This document shows positions 39,778-49,095 of a stretch of 64,000 nucleotides of DNA, piece after piece (position 1 is the stretch's first letter; each line of letters starts with the position of its first letter). The stretch lies in NCBI RefSeq assembly GCF_003634935.1, contig NZ_RBXO01000001.1, positions 5,481,501 to 5,545,500 of the forward strand, read 5' to 3'. The translations under genes and the position numbers were made by a program. The notes beneath the pieces are model-generated. The model did no database searches. It was given only the letters and a program-made list of their open reading frames with translations, and was not told the origin of the DNA. This DNA is from Saccharothrix australiensis. Lineage in GTDB: Bacteria > Actinomycetota > Actinomycetes > Mycobacteriales > Pseudonocardiaceae.

Positions 39778-41370
39778 TCAGAACGGTTGGGTGTTGGGCT
39801 GGAAGACCTGGCCGTTGGCCGGCGCCTTGAGGTTCACCAGGTAGTCGGTCACGGCGGTGTCGACGCCGGCGCTGTCGCCCAGGATGCAGTGCCCGAACGC
39901 GTCCACGGTGAGCAGTCGCGCGTTGCCCAGTTGGCGGGCCATGCGCTGGGAGAACTTGTACTGCGTCGCCGGGTCGTAGTAGTTGCCCACCACCAGGACC
40001 GGGTTCGGCGTGTGCCGGTGCCACGGGCCCGCGTACCGGTCCGGGTGCCGCACCGGCCACGACGCGCAGGTCAGCAGGTCGGCCGCCGCCTGCTGCCGAC
40101 CGAACGTGGGCGACTCCCGCTCCCACTTCGCCGCCAGCGCCGGGAACAGCTCCGGCACCCGCACGAACGGCTTGTCGGTGCAGTTCACGCCGTAGTACGA
40201 GTCGTCGGCCAGGTACTCGGCGTCACCCGCGACGCCCGCCCGGACGTCGGCCAGGCCGTGCTTGTTCGCCAGCGGCGGCGTCGGCGCCGGCACCTCCTGC
40301 GCGGACAGCGCGGCCGACGGGTGCAGCACGCCGTAGATCGCCTGCAACCAGGCGGCCAGCGCCTTGAACCGCGCCGGCGCGTACAGGTCGCTGGTCACCC
40401 GGCCGACGTAGCCCGCGTGCGTGACGACCTCGCCGGACGGCAGGGTGATCGGCCCCTTGCGCAGCGCGTCGCGCACCTCGTCGAACTTGGCGCGCGGGTC
40501 GCCGTCGCTGTAGGCGCACTTGTCGCCCTCGGCGTCGCACCGCTTCAGGAACGCGTCGAGCGCGAGTTCGAAGCCCTGCGCGCGCTGCCGGTCGTACTCC
40601 GCGCCGTTGGAGGTGCGCAGCGCCGGGTCGACGTTGCCGTCCAGCACCAGCGCCCGCGACCGGTGCGGGAACACGTTGGCGTAGGTCGCGCCGAGCAGCG
40701 TGCCGTAGGAGAAGCCGACGTAGTTCAGCGTCCGGTCGCCGACGCCCTGGCGCAGCAGGTCGAGGTCGCGCGCCACGTCCTCGGTGGACATGTGCGCCAG
40801 CAGCGGTCCGGCGGTGCGCCGGCACGCGTCGGTGTAGTCCTCGGTGGCGCGCATGGTGTCGCGGATCTCGGCGCGCGTGACGGGGATGGACGACATGCGG
40901 CCGAAGACCGCGTCGGCCTCCTCCTGGGTCTCGAAGCAGCGCAGCGGCGAGCTGCGGCCCACGCCGCGCGGGTCGAACCCGATCAGGTCGAACCGCGCCA
41001 TGACCTCCGGCTGGAAGAACGAGCTGCCGTACGCGGCGTACCGCAGTCCCGCGCCGCCGGGGCCGCCCGGGTTGAGGAACAACGAGCCGATGCGGTTGGC
41101 CTGGTCGGTGGCCGGCGACTTCATCAGCGCGAGCGTGATCCGCTCGCCGCGCGGCTTGCGGTGGTCCAGCGGCACGGGGTGCTGGGCGCAGCTCACCCGC
41201 GCGCGCTGCGGCTCGGGTATCGACGCCAGCACGTCGTCCGCGCACTTCGTCCACCGCACCGGTGCGGCGCCCTGCGCGTCCAGGGCGATCGCGGTGCCGG
41301 TCGCCGCGAGGCCGGACACGGCGGTGCCCAGGACCATCGCGACGACCAGCGCTCTGCTGCCAAGCTTCAC
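39778..41370 (-). CDS. secreted alpha/beta hydrolase, TAP-type tripeptidyl aminopeptidase
   Basis: A 530-residue exported hydrolase. A signal peptide (ALVVAMVLGTAVSGLAATGTAIA) is followed by the alpha/beta fold: the nucleophile Ser in GFSYGTLLG, oxyanion region NPGGPGGAG, and the C-terminal TAP-like part with VDAFGHCILGDSAG carrying the catalytic His. Several Cys pairs suit an extracellular protein. This family includes SlpD/SlpE and tripeptidyl aminopeptidases that trim peptides outside the cell. It is convergent with acnA. Confidence 0.92.
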   Translation of the reverse strand: MKLGSRALVVAMVLGTAVSGLAATGTAIALDAQGAAPVRWTKCADDVLASIPEPQRARVSCAQHPVPLDHRKPRGERITLALMKSPATDQANRIGSLFLNPGGPGGAGLRYAAYGSSFFQPEVMARFDLIGFDPRGVGRSSPLRCFETQEEADAVFGRMSSIPVTRAEIRDTMRATEDYTDACRRTAGPLLAHMSTEDVARDLDLLRQGVGDRTLNYVGFSYGTLLGATYANVFPHRSRALVLDGNVDPALRTSNGAEYDRQRAQGFELALDAFLKRCDAEGDKCAYSDGDPRAKFDEVRDALRKGPITLPSGEVVTHAGYVGRVTSDLYAPARFKALAAWLQAIYGVLHPSAALSAQEVPAPTPPLANKHGLADVRAGVAGDAEYLADDSYYGVNCTDKPFVRVPELFPALAAKWERESPTFGRQQAAADLLTCASWPVRHPDRYAGPWHRHTPNPVLVVGNYYDPATQYKFSQRMARQLGNARLLTVDAFGHCILGDSAGVDTAVTDYLVNLKAPANGQVFQPNTQPF

Positions 41371-41489
41371 GGTGTGTGCTCCTCACGTCCGCGACGCCGC
41401 CCCTCGTCGTACCACGGCGTCGTCGCGCGAGGCTCCCATCCCGCGCCGCGCCGGAACACCCGCAGAACGGAGGGTTTCCGCGCGTCCGT

Positions 41490-42464
41490 TCAGCCCACGA
41501 CGCGCGCGAGGGACAGCGCGAACCGCTCCCCGGGGTCGGTCCACCAGCGGTGGAGCTCGAACCCGGCGGCGGTCAGCTCGCGGGCCACTCCCTCGCGCCG
41601 GAACTTCGCCGACACCTCGGTGCGCAGCTCCTCCCCCTCGGCGAACTCGACGTCCAGCCCGAGCGCGGCGACGTGCGCCCGCACGGGGCGGGACGCCCGC
41701 AGCCGCATCTCGATCCACTCCTGCTCCGGGTTCCACAGCGCCACGTGCCGGAACGCCAGCTCGTCGAAGTCCGCGCCCAGCTCCCGGTTGAGCACCCGGA
41801 GCACGTTGCGGTTGAACTCGGCCGTGACGCCGCGCGCGTCGTCGTAGGCCCGCACCAGCACCTCGGGGTCCTTGACCAGGTCGGTGCCCAGCAGCAGCCA
41901 CTCACCCGGCTCCAGCACGTCCCGCACGGAGGTGAGGAACTTCTCCCGCTCCTCGGGGATGAGGTTGCCGATGGTGCCGCCGAGGAACGCCACCAGCCGG
42001 GGCGGCGCGCCCGGCAGCAGCCCGAGGTGCTCGGTGAAGTCGCCGACCACGCCGTGCACCCGCAGGCCGGGGTAGGCGGCCGTGACCCGCCGGGCCGCGT
42101 CGGTCAGGGCGGCGGCCGAGACGTCCAGCGGCACGAACTCGCGCAGCGTGCCGTGGGCGCGCAGCGCGTCCAGCAGCAGCCGCGTCTTCTCCGACGACCC
42201 GGAGCCCAGCTCCACCAGCGCGTGCGCGCCGGTGGTGCGGGCGATCTCGTCCGCCCGCGCGACCAGGATCTCCCGCTCAACGCGGGTCGGGTAGTACTCG
42301 GGCAGGCGCGTGATCTCCTCGAACAGCCCGCTGCCCACCGCGTCGTAGAACCACTTCGGGGAGACCCACTTGCGCGGCGCGGTGAGCCCCGCCCTGGCCT
42401 CCGCCCGGAGCGCGCTCGCCGCGTCCTCCGGGGTCAGGTGCACGTCCAGCACTGGCTCGGTCAT
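41490..42464 (-). CDS. egtD: L-histidine N-alpha-methyltransferase (ergothioneine)
   Basis: A 324-residue SAM-dependent enzyme that makes hercynine from histidine. The EgtD hallmarks are present: KWFYDAVGSGLFEEITRLPEYYPTR region (read in pieces), SAM site ELGSGSSEKTR, FLGGTIGN, and the C-terminal EVSAKFRRE. Last gene of egtABCD; its ATG overlaps the egtC stop by four bases. No egtE is found nearby, so the final C-S lyase step must be encoded elsewhere. Confidence 0.96.
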   Translation of the reverse strand: MTEPVLDVHLTPEDAASALRAEARAGLTAPRKWVSPKWFYDAVGSGLFEEITRLPEYYPTRVEREILVARADEIARTTGAHALVELGSGSSEKTRLLLDALRAHGTLREFVPLDVSAAALTDAARRVTAAYPGLRVHGVVGDFTEHLGLLPGAPPRLVAFLGGTIGNLIPEEREKFLTSVRDVLEPGEWLLLGTDLVKDPEVLVRAYDDARGVTAEFNRNVLRVLNRELGADFDELAFRHVALWNPEQEWIEMRLRASRPVRAHVAALGLDVEFAEGEELRTEVSAKFRREGVARELTAAGFELHRWWTDPGERFALSLARVVG

Positions 42465-43222
42465 GGTCTCCCCATCGGTCGGACGTCCACGGTGATGGTC
42501 TGCCCCGGCGCGGGTCCGGCCGTCACGACGTGCCGGTCGGGCACCTCCCGCCACAGCGGGTCGTCGTCCAGCGGCTCGGAGGACACCGTCACCGCGTCGG
42601 CGGTGGCGCGCACCCACAGCGAGTGCGTCCAGGTGGTGCCGACGAGCACGGTCCCGTCGGTGAGCAGGAGGTTGAGCCGCGATCCCGGCGCGGCGGCGGC
42701 CACGTCGCGCACCACCGACGCGACGGCCTCGGTCGGCGGCGCGGTGGCCAGGCGCGCCCGGACCAGCGCCCACAGCAGCGCCGCGTCGGTGGGCGCGTCC
42801 AGGGTGAGCAGGTCGGTGACCGGCAGGGACTTCGCCAGGTCGGCCACCGAGCCGGGCCAGTCGGCGACCCGGCCGTTGTGGCTGAACAGCCACCGCCCGT
42901 CGGTGAACGGCGCGCACGCGGTCTCCACCACCGGCATGCCGGCGGTGGCGGACCGGACGGCGGCGAGCACCGCGCCGGAGACGAGGACCCGGCTCAGCGC
43001 GGCCAGGTTCCCGTCCGACCAGAGGGTCCCGGTCCGGCGGTAGCGCACCGCCGGACCGCCCGGCGCGGGGTACCAGCCCACGCCGTAGCCGTCCACGTTG
43101 ACCGTGCCGCCGCCGCGCATGTCCCGCGGTCGGTACGACTGCCGCAGCAGCGAGTGCGGCGGGTCGTGCAGCAGCGCCGCGACGGGCACGGCGGGGCCGA
43201 GGTAACCCAAGTGACGGCACAC
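42461..43222 (-). CDS. egtC: gamma-glutamyl-hercynylcysteine sulfoxide hydrolase
   Basis: A 253-residue class II glutamine-amidotransferase-type hydrolase that removes the gamma-glutamyl group during ergothioneine synthesis. The N-terminus MCRHLGYLG supplies the catalytic Cys2 after Met removal, and GYGVGWY and FSHNGRV complete the active-site region. GTG at 43222 begins two bases after the egtB stop region, and its end overlaps egtD, so the whole set is coupled. Confidence 0.95.
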   Translation of the reverse strand: MCRHLGYLGPAVPVAALLHDPPHSLLRQSYRPRDMRGGGTVNVDGYGVGWYPAPGGPAVRYRRTGTLWSDGNLAALSRVLVSGAVLAAVRSATAGMPVVETACAPFTDGRWLFSHNGRVADWPGSVADLAKSLPVTDLLTLDAPTDAALLWALVRARLATAPPTEAVASVVRDVAAAAPGSRLNLLLTDGTVLVGTTWTHSLWVRATADAVTVSSEPLDDDPLWREVPDRHVVTAGPAPGQTITVDVRPMGRP

Positions 43223-43223
43223 G

Positions 43224-44555
43224 TCAGGCGCTCTCCCCCGGCTCCGCGTCCCGCGCGCACCGGAACCCGGCGAAGATCTGCCGCCGGATCGGGTAGTCCC
43301 AGTTGCGGAACGTCGACCGCGCCACCGCCTCGTCGGTGCCGAACGACCCGCCGCGCAGCACCTTGTAGTCGGGGCCGAAGAACACCTGCGAGTACTCGGC
43401 GTACGGGAACACCTCGAACCCGACGTAGCCGCGGAAGTCGGAGCTGGTCCACTCCCACACGTCGCCGATCAGCTGGTGCACGCCCAGCGGCGACGCGCCC
43501 GCCGGGTACGCGCCGACCGGCGCCGGCGACAGGTGCCGCTGCCCCAGGTTGGCGTGCAGGCCGGTCGGCTCCTCGTCGCCCCACGGGTAGCGCCGGGACC
43601 GGCCGGTGGCCGGGTCGAACCGGGCCGCCTTCTCCCACTCGACCTCGGTCGGGAGCCGCTTGCCCGCCCACTTCGCGTACGCCTCGGCCTCGTGGTAGCA
43701 GACGTGCACGACCGGCTGGTCCGGCACGACCGGCGCGGTGACGCCGAACGCGGTGCGGAACCACCGGTCGCCCTCGCGCGCCCAGAACCGCGGCGCGACG
43801 AGGGACGCCGCGCGCACGTGCGCCCAGCCCGCCTCGGACCACCAGCGCGGGTCGCGGTAGCCGCCGTCGGCGATGAACTCGGCGTAGGCGGCGTTGGTCA
43901 CCGGGGTGGTGTCGATGTGGAACGCCCCGGTGGACGCCCGGTGCGCGGGCCGCTCGTTGTCCAGCGCCCACGCCTCGGTGGAGGTGCCCATCGTGAACGG
44001 GCCGGCGGGCACCAGCACCTCGGCCGGGCCGACCGGGCCGCCGCGCGGCGGTGGCGGCGCGTCCAGCACCGGCGGACCGACGCGGAGCTGGTGGGTGGCC
44101 AGCATGGTCTCGTCGTGCTGCTGCTCGTGCTGCACGATCATCCCGAACGCGAACCCGCGGTCGAGCAGCCGGCGGCCCTCCAGCGGGCTGGCCGCCAGCA
44201 CGTCGAGCACCTTGTCCCGCACCTCGCCCACGTACCCGCGGGCCTCGGCCGGGCCGAGCAGCGGCAGTTCCGGCCGGGCCGCGCGGGCGTGCTTGAAGGC
44301 GTCGTACAGCTCGTCGATGTCCTGCCGCACCGGTTCGCGCCCGCCGACGTCGCGGACCAGCCAGAGCTCCTCCTGGTTGCCGATGTGGGCGAGGTCCCAC
44401 ACCAGCGGGGACATCAGCTCCGAGTGCTGGCGCACCAGGTCGTGGTCGTCCACCGCCCCGGTGAGCGCGGTGCTGCGCCGCCGGGCCCTGGTGAGCTGGG
44501 CGGCGAGGTGGTCGCGGAGGTCCTCCACCGCGGTGTCGTGGTCGATGCCGGTCAT
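43224..44555 (-). CDS. egtB: hercynine oxygenase (ergothioneine sulfoxide synthase)
   Basis: A 443-residue non-haem iron enzyme that joins gamma-glutamylcysteine to hercynine with oxygen. The N-terminal DinB-like domain has HIGNQEELWL and the metal-binding HEQQHDET; the C-terminal formylglycine-generating-enzyme-like domain has FTMGTSTEAW, RLPTEVEWEKAAR and LRGGSFGTDE. ATG at 44555 overlaps the egtA stop by four bases (ATGA). Confidence 0.96.
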   Translation of the reverse strand: MTGIDHDTAVEDLRDHLAAQLTRARRRSTALTGAVDDHDLVRQHSELMSPLVWDLAHIGNQEELWLVRDVGGREPVRQDIDELYDAFKHARAARPELPLLGPAEARGYVGEVRDKVLDVLAASPLEGRRLLDRGFAFGMIVQHEQQHDETMLATHQLRVGPPVLDAPPPPRGGPVGPAEVLVPAGPFTMGTSTEAWALDNERPAHRASTGAFHIDTTPVTNAAYAEFIADGGYRDPRWWSEAGWAHVRAASLVAPRFWAREGDRWFRTAFGVTAPVVPDQPVVHVCYHEAEAYAKWAGKRLPTEVEWEKAARFDPATGRSRRYPWGDEEPTGLHANLGQRHLSPAPVGAYPAGASPLGVHQLIGDVWEWTSSDFRGYVGFEVFPYAEYSQVFFGPDYKVLRGGSFGTDEAVARSTFRNWDYPIRRQIFAGFRCARDAEPGESA

Positions 44556-45790
44556 GGACGGGACCCTCCGGTCTGCTCGGCGAGCGTGCGGTGCAGTTCC
44601 TCGGCGATGGCGTCGGTCTGGCCGACCGACAGGTCGGTGGCGCGCAGCGCCGCGCAGCCCAGCTCGACCACGTCGCGCGCCGCGCGGGCGAGCACCGGGT
44701 CGCGCAGGCCGTAGCGGGCCGCCGCCAGCCAGCGGTTCGCCGCGGCGCGGGTGGCCGCCAGCACCGCGTCGACCAGGGACCGGTCGCTGAACAGCGCGGC
44801 CAGCAGCACGACCGGCGCGACCCAGCCGCCGTGGCGCGGCGTGTCGAGGTACCGGACCTCCAGGTACCCGCGCGGGCGGACCGGCGGGAACTGGAGCGTC
44901 AGGTGGTAGTCGAGGTCGTCGCTGGTCGGCCCGGTGCCCAGCGCGCCGTCGATCCACTCGGCGAACGTGAACCGGTGCCGCGGCAGCCAGTCCGAGCCCG
45001 GCCTGCGCACCACGATCACCGGCGAGTCGACGATGCGGCGCGCCCACGCCGCCGCCGGGTCGGCGCACACCGCCCCCGGCCGGGTCCGGACGGGGTCGGT
45101 GGCGTACAGGGCGCGCATCCGGGCGGTGGCCCAGTCCGTGCGCCTGCCGCCGACGCCGGGCGAGTTCGCGAACAGCGCGGTGAGGACGGGCCCGAGCGCG
45201 TGGACGGCGGCCCAGCGGGCGGCGAGGTCCTCGCGGTGGCCGAGGTCGAGGCAGACCTGGAGCCCGGCGGTGCTGCACATCATCGTGATGCCCTCGGGCC
45301 CGAGCGGCGCGAAGGCGTGCTCCATCGCCGCGTAGCGGGGTACGCGGAGCAGTCTGCGCGGTGGGCGGTGCGGGTCGGCGCCCCGGTGCCCGAGGACGAG
45401 TCCGGCGGGTTCGAGGAGGCCGGTGAGGTGGTCGACGTCCGCCGCGACGGTCTTGAGCAGGTCGGTCAACGAGCCGCTGGGCGGGGTGGAGATCTCGACC
45501 TGGCCGCCTGGTTCGACGGTGAGGGGCGTGCCCCCCGGCAGCGGCTGCTGGGGGCTGTCGGGGACGAGCGTGGGTGGCGCGTGCCTGCCCAGTGCCGCGG
45601 CGAGCGCGTCGCGGTCGAGGGGTTTCGCCGGGTCTTCGCGGTGGTGGACGGTCCATTCGAGTTCGACGCCGAGCAGCCGGGGCGGTCCGTGCTTGAAGCA
45701 GACGGACGCGACGTATGCCTCGGCCTCCGCGCGGTCGCGGAAGACCGCCGGGGTGGGCCCCGGCGGCGGGGTGTTACGGACAGCAGTCAT
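44552..45790 (-). CDS. egtA: glutamate-cysteine ligase for ergothioneine synthesis
   Basis: A 412-residue GshA-type ligase that makes gamma-glutamylcysteine. Recognisable are LLGVELEWTVHH, EPGGQVEISTPP, MMCSTAGLQVCLDLG and RGYLEVRYLD. The first gene of egtABCD, with GGGGAG upstream of its ATG. Presence of all four genes shows the organism should make ergothioneine, a thiol antioxidant common in actinobacteria. Confidence 0.94.
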   Translation of the reverse strand: MTAVRNTPPPGPTPAVFRDRAEAEAYVASVCFKHGPPRLLGVELEWTVHHREDPAKPLDRDALAAALGRHAPPTLVPDSPQQPLPGGTPLTVEPGGQVEISTPPSGSLTDLLKTVAADVDHLTGLLEPAGLVLGHRGADPHRPPRRLLRVPRYAAMEHAFAPLGPEGITMMCSTAGLQVCLDLGHREDLAARWAAVHALGPVLTALFANSPGVGGRRTDWATARMRALYATDPVRTRPGAVCADPAAAWARRIVDSPVIVVRRPGSDWLPRHRFTFAEWIDGALGTGPTSDDLDYHLTLQFPPVRPRGYLEVRYLDTPRHGGWVAPVVLLAALFSDRSLVDAVLAATRAAANRWLAAARYGLRDPVLARAARDVVELGCAALRATDLSVGQTDAIAEELHRTLAEQTGGSRP

Positions 45791-46346
45791 GACGTACTCC
45801 CCGTGATCATCCTGGTCGAATCGACGCTACACGGGGGTACCGACAGAAGCACGCCGCCAAAACCCTTGGGGATCAAGGGATGCGAGCCCGCGTCGGAAGT
45901 CGCCGGCGGGCCGGGCGGGCGGGTCGGCCGGGGGTGGTGGCGTCGGCGCGGTCCGCCGGTGACCGGGTCGGGTGACCCCGCCGGCCGGGCGGGTGCGTGC
46001 TCGTCGCGCCACCCGGACGCGGCGCGACCTGCGGCGCACCCGGAGGGGTTCACTCGTTCGAGTGACATCGGTGAGGGGCGGTTCCGCCGTTCGCCGGCGG
46101 ACCGCCGCGGCAACCCTGGTGAGCGCGGCGCGGCCCGCGCGACGGACCCCGCCGCGCGGGCCGCGCACGGCGGGGAAGCCGTGCGCCACCGGATCGTCAT
46201 GCCGCGGCAACCGGCAAGTCCATTGTGGACCGATCGAGCCGACGGCGCGGGACGGCCGGGCGGTCCACTCGGAACCGATGCGGCGCGCGGCGATCCGGGG
46301 CGTCCCCCGCTCGCGCGGCCCCTCGGCGCGCGAGCGGGGACGCCGG
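45791..46346. other. gene-free stretch upstream of egtA
   Basis: No gene is convincing here. It must hold the egtA promoter near its left end. A perfect 16-base palindrome with arms TCACTCG and CGAGTGA lies at 46050-46065. Open frames in this stretch are G+C-driven shadows. Confidence 0.6.
46050..46065. promoter_or_regulatory. perfect palindrome, possible operator
   Basis: TCACTCG and CGAGTGA flank a TT centre. It lies 260 bases upstream of egtA and 280 bases beyond the sugar dehydrogenase stop, so its target gene is unclear. Confidence 0.4.
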
Positions 46347-48971
46347 TCACCGTGCCGCGGCGGGCTTCCCGCGCGGCGAGGTGTCCGCCGTGCCGCCGTC
46401 CCCGGTGGGACCGCCGGGACAGGGCGCGGGGTGTCGCGGCGCGCCCGACCCGCCGGCCGTCGCCGCTCCGCGCCCCGGCGCCCCGGAACCAGCGCACGCG
46501 TGCGTCGCCGGGATGGCCCCGTCGCCGGCGGACGCCGGGCCGGATTCGCCCGGGTGCACCAGGTCCACGCGCAGCACGCGGTCGTTGCCCGCGGTGCCGT
46601 CCTTGTCGGTCGTCGTGGTCAACCACAGGTCGCCCGCGCGGTCCACCTCCACCGTCCGCAGCCGCCCGTAAGTGCCCTGGAAGTAGGACTTCTGCTCCAC
46701 GAGGTTCGCCGACGCGTCGATGCGCAACCGGTACAGGCGCTGCCCCACCGTCGTGGCCACGAACAGGTGGTCGTCGACGATGGCCAGGCCGCTGGGCGAC
46801 GCGGTGGACGTCGACCAGGTCTTCTTCGGCGCGACGGTGCCCGCGCAGGACGAGCCGGTGGTCCCCTCGCAGCCCGGCCAGCCGAAGTTGCCGCCCTTCT
46901 CGATCAGGTTGACCTCGTCCTGCTTCGAGTCGCCGAACTCCGACGCCCACAGCCTGCCCCGCGAGTCGAAGGCCAGGCCCTGCACGTTGCGGTGCCCGTA
47001 GCTCCAGACCGCCTTGCCCGGAAACGGGTTGTCCGCCGGGATCGAGCCGTCGGGGTGGATGCGGAGGATCTTGCCCGCGTTGGTGTTCAGGTTCTGCGCG
47101 TGGTCGTCGTTCTGCGCGTCGCCCGTGGAGACGAACAGGTGCCTGCCGTCCGGGCTGAACCGCAGCCGGCCCCCGTTGTGGTAGCGGCTCTTCGGCACGC
47201 CCGACAGCAGCGTCTTCCACCCCGTCAGCCGGTCGCCCTCCAGCTTGGCGCGCACGAGCTGGTTGCCGCCGGCGGCCGTGTGGTAGACGAACACGTGGCC
47301 GTCGGAGGCGAACGTCGGCGACACCTCGATGCCGAGCACGCCGCCCTCGCCGCCGGTGCCCTGCGCGCCAGGCACCTTGCCCAGGGTGGTCCGCGCGCCG
47401 GACGGGGCCAGGCGCTGGACGGTGAACTTCTCCCGCTCGGTGACCAGCGCCGAGCCGTCGGGCAGGAACGCCAGGCCCCACGGCACGTCGACGCCGCTCG
47501 CGACGGTGGCGACCGCGCCGGGCTCGGGCACGCCGCCGGGACCGGAGCCGCCGGGCGTCGCGGTGACGGCGGCGCTGAACGGCGACAGGTTGCCCGCCGC
47601 GTCCCTGGCCCGCACGGTGAAGCGGTAGGACGTGCCGGTGGTCAGGCCGCCGACGGTGGTCGTGGTGCCGTCCGCCGTGCCGGCCCGTGCGCCGTCGCGG
47701 AACACCTCGTAGCCGGTGACGCCCACGTCGTCGGTCGACGCGGTCCACGCCAGGTCCACCGACGTCGCCGTGCGGCCGGTGACGCGCAGCCCGGACGGCG
47801 CGGTCGGCGCCACGGCGTCCGGCGGGGCCTGGTCGGTGCGCACCACGACGTTGTTGCTGGCCGGCGAGACGTTCGGGGCGGCGTCGCGCGCGAACACCGT
47901 CCAGTCGTACTCGGTGTCGGGCGTGAGGCCGGTGACCGTGGCGGACAGGGTCGTGCCGTCCACCTTCCGCATCAACTGGCCGTGCTGGTAGATGTCGTAG
48001 CCGACCACGCCGACGTCGTCGGTGGCCGCGTCCCACGCGAGCGCCACGCTGGTGGCGGTCTTCCCGGTGGAGCGGAGGTTGCCCGGCGCGGACGGTGCGC
48101 GCGTGTCGGCCGGTCCCGCGTGGGCGACGGTCAGGCGGTCGGCGTTCGGGCCGCCGTCCGCGCCGGTGGCGGTGGCGCGGACCCGGTTCCGGCCCGCCTT
48201 GAGGGTGGCGGTGGCGGTGACCTCGCGCCACGTCGTCCACGCGCCGGTGCCGGGGAACGACAGGGCGGTGCCCGGCCCGCCGTCCACGGAGATCGACAGG
48301 GGTCGGTCGTCCGCCGACCCGTTGGCGTAGCGGAAGACCAGGGTGTGCGCGCCCGCCCGCGCGGCGTCGACGGCGTACTCGACGTAACCGCCCGCGGTGT
48401 TGTCGTAGTCGACGAACCCCGTGCCGGTGAAGCCCGCGTGGTCGGACTCGACCGCGCCCCGGACGATCGTGGCCGCCTCCGACTGGTGCTCGGTCACGGC
48501 GGCGGCCTGCTCGACCTCCAGGTAGTCGACGTTGGGGCCGCCGGTGGCGGCGGCGGAGGTGAGCCTGACCCGGTTCCGGCCCGCCTTGAGCACGACCTGC
48601 TCGGTGGCGGACCACCACGAGGTCCACGCGCCGGTCGCCGGGAACGGCCGGTCGTCGACCGCGAGCACGCCGTCGACCGCGACGTCCATCGGGCGGTCGT
48701 CGGCCGAGCCGTTGGCGTAGCGGACGGTCAGCGTCGCCGGGCCGGCCCGGTCGGCGGTGACGGTGAACTCGGCAGAGCTGCCGGTGGTGTTGTCGAAGTC
48801 CACGAACCCCGTGCCGGAGAAGCCGGCGTGGTTCGACTCGACCGCGGCCCGCGTGAGGGCGGCGCCCTCGGCCTCGTGGCGGGTGGGTGCGGCGCTCGCC
48901 GCGCCCGGCGGGCCGAGCAGGGCGAACGCGGTCGCCGCGGCGACCGCGACGAGCGGGTATCTCGGTGCCAC
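46347..48971 (-). CDS. secreted PQQ-dependent sugar dehydrogenase-like protein with two CBM and two FN3 domains
   Basis: An 874-residue exported protein: signal peptide (residues 1-27), two carbohydrate-binding modules of the CBM6/CBM35 type (about 30-155 and 160-285, both with RYANGSADDRP), two fibronectin III domains (290-480), and a soluble glucose/sorbosone dehydrogenase beta-propeller (490-810; VPWGLAFLPDGS, SRYHNGGRLRFSPDG, SYGHRNVQGLAF). The C-terminal 60 residues are low-complexity. The enzyme likely oxidises sugars bound on polysaccharide outside the cell. GTG at 48971 has GGAGG nine bases upstream. A near-perfect palindrome sits 46 bases before the start. Confidence 0.93.
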   Translation of the reverse strand: MAPRYPLVAVAAATAFALLGPPGAASAAPTRHEAEGAALTRAAVESNHAGFSGTGFVDFDNTTGSSAEFTVTADRAGPATLTVRYANGSADDRPMDVAVDGVLAVDDRPFPATGAWTSWWSATEQVVLKAGRNRVRLTSAAATGGPNVDYLEVEQAAAVTEHQSEAATIVRGAVESDHAGFTGTGFVDYDNTAGGYVEYAVDAARAGAHTLVFRYANGSADDRPLSISVDGGPGTALSFPGTGAWTTWREVTATATLKAGRNRVRATATGADGGPNADRLTVAHAGPADTRAPSAPGNLRSTGKTATSVALAWDAATDDVGVVGYDIYQHGQLMRKVDGTTLSATVTGLTPDTEYDWTVFARDAAPNVSPASNNVVVRTDQAPPDAVAPTAPSGLRVTGRTATSVDLAWTASTDDVGVTGYEVFRDGARAGTADGTTTTVGGLTTGTSYRFTVRARDAAGNLSPFSAAVTATPGGSGPGGVPEPGAVATVASGVDVPWGLAFLPDGSALVTEREKFTVQRLAPSGARTTLGKVPGAQGTGGEGGVLGIEVSPTFASDGHVFVYHTAAGGNQLVRAKLEGDRLTGWKTLLSGVPKSRYHNGGRLRFSPDGRHLFVSTGDAQNDDHAQNLNTNAGKILRIHPDGSIPADNPFPGKAVWSYGHRNVQGLAFDSRGRLWASEFGDSKQDEVNLIEKGGNFGWPGCEGTTGSSCAGTVAPKKTWSTSTASPSGLAIVDDHLFVATTVGQRLYRLRIDASANLVEQKSYFQGTYGRLRTVEVDRAGDLWLTTTTDKDGTAGNDRVLRVDLVHPGESGPASAGDGAIPATHACAGSGAPGRGAATAGGSGAPRHPAPCPGGPTGDGGTADTSPRGKPAAAR

Positions 48972-49016
48972 TGGGTGATGCCTCCACGTCGTCGGGGATC
49001 ACGAGCGGCGGCGGCT

Positions 49017-49041
49017 ACAGTTAGGAAAGTTTCCTTACTGT
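49017..49041 (-). promoter_or_regulatory. 25-bp operator-like palindrome before the sugar dehydrogenase
   Basis: Arms ACAGTTAGGAAA and TTTCCTTACTGT flank a single G; 11 of 12 positions are symmetric. It lies in the promoter region of the secreted dehydrogenase. Similar AGGAAA/TTTCCT palindromes occur, as I recall, before secreted carbohydrate-active genes in actinomycetes; the regulator is unknown. Confidence 0.65.
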
Positions 49042-49095
49042 CAGCACGGATCACACCACCGGCGTCCGACGACTGTCAAGGCGTGCGGAGAACGT

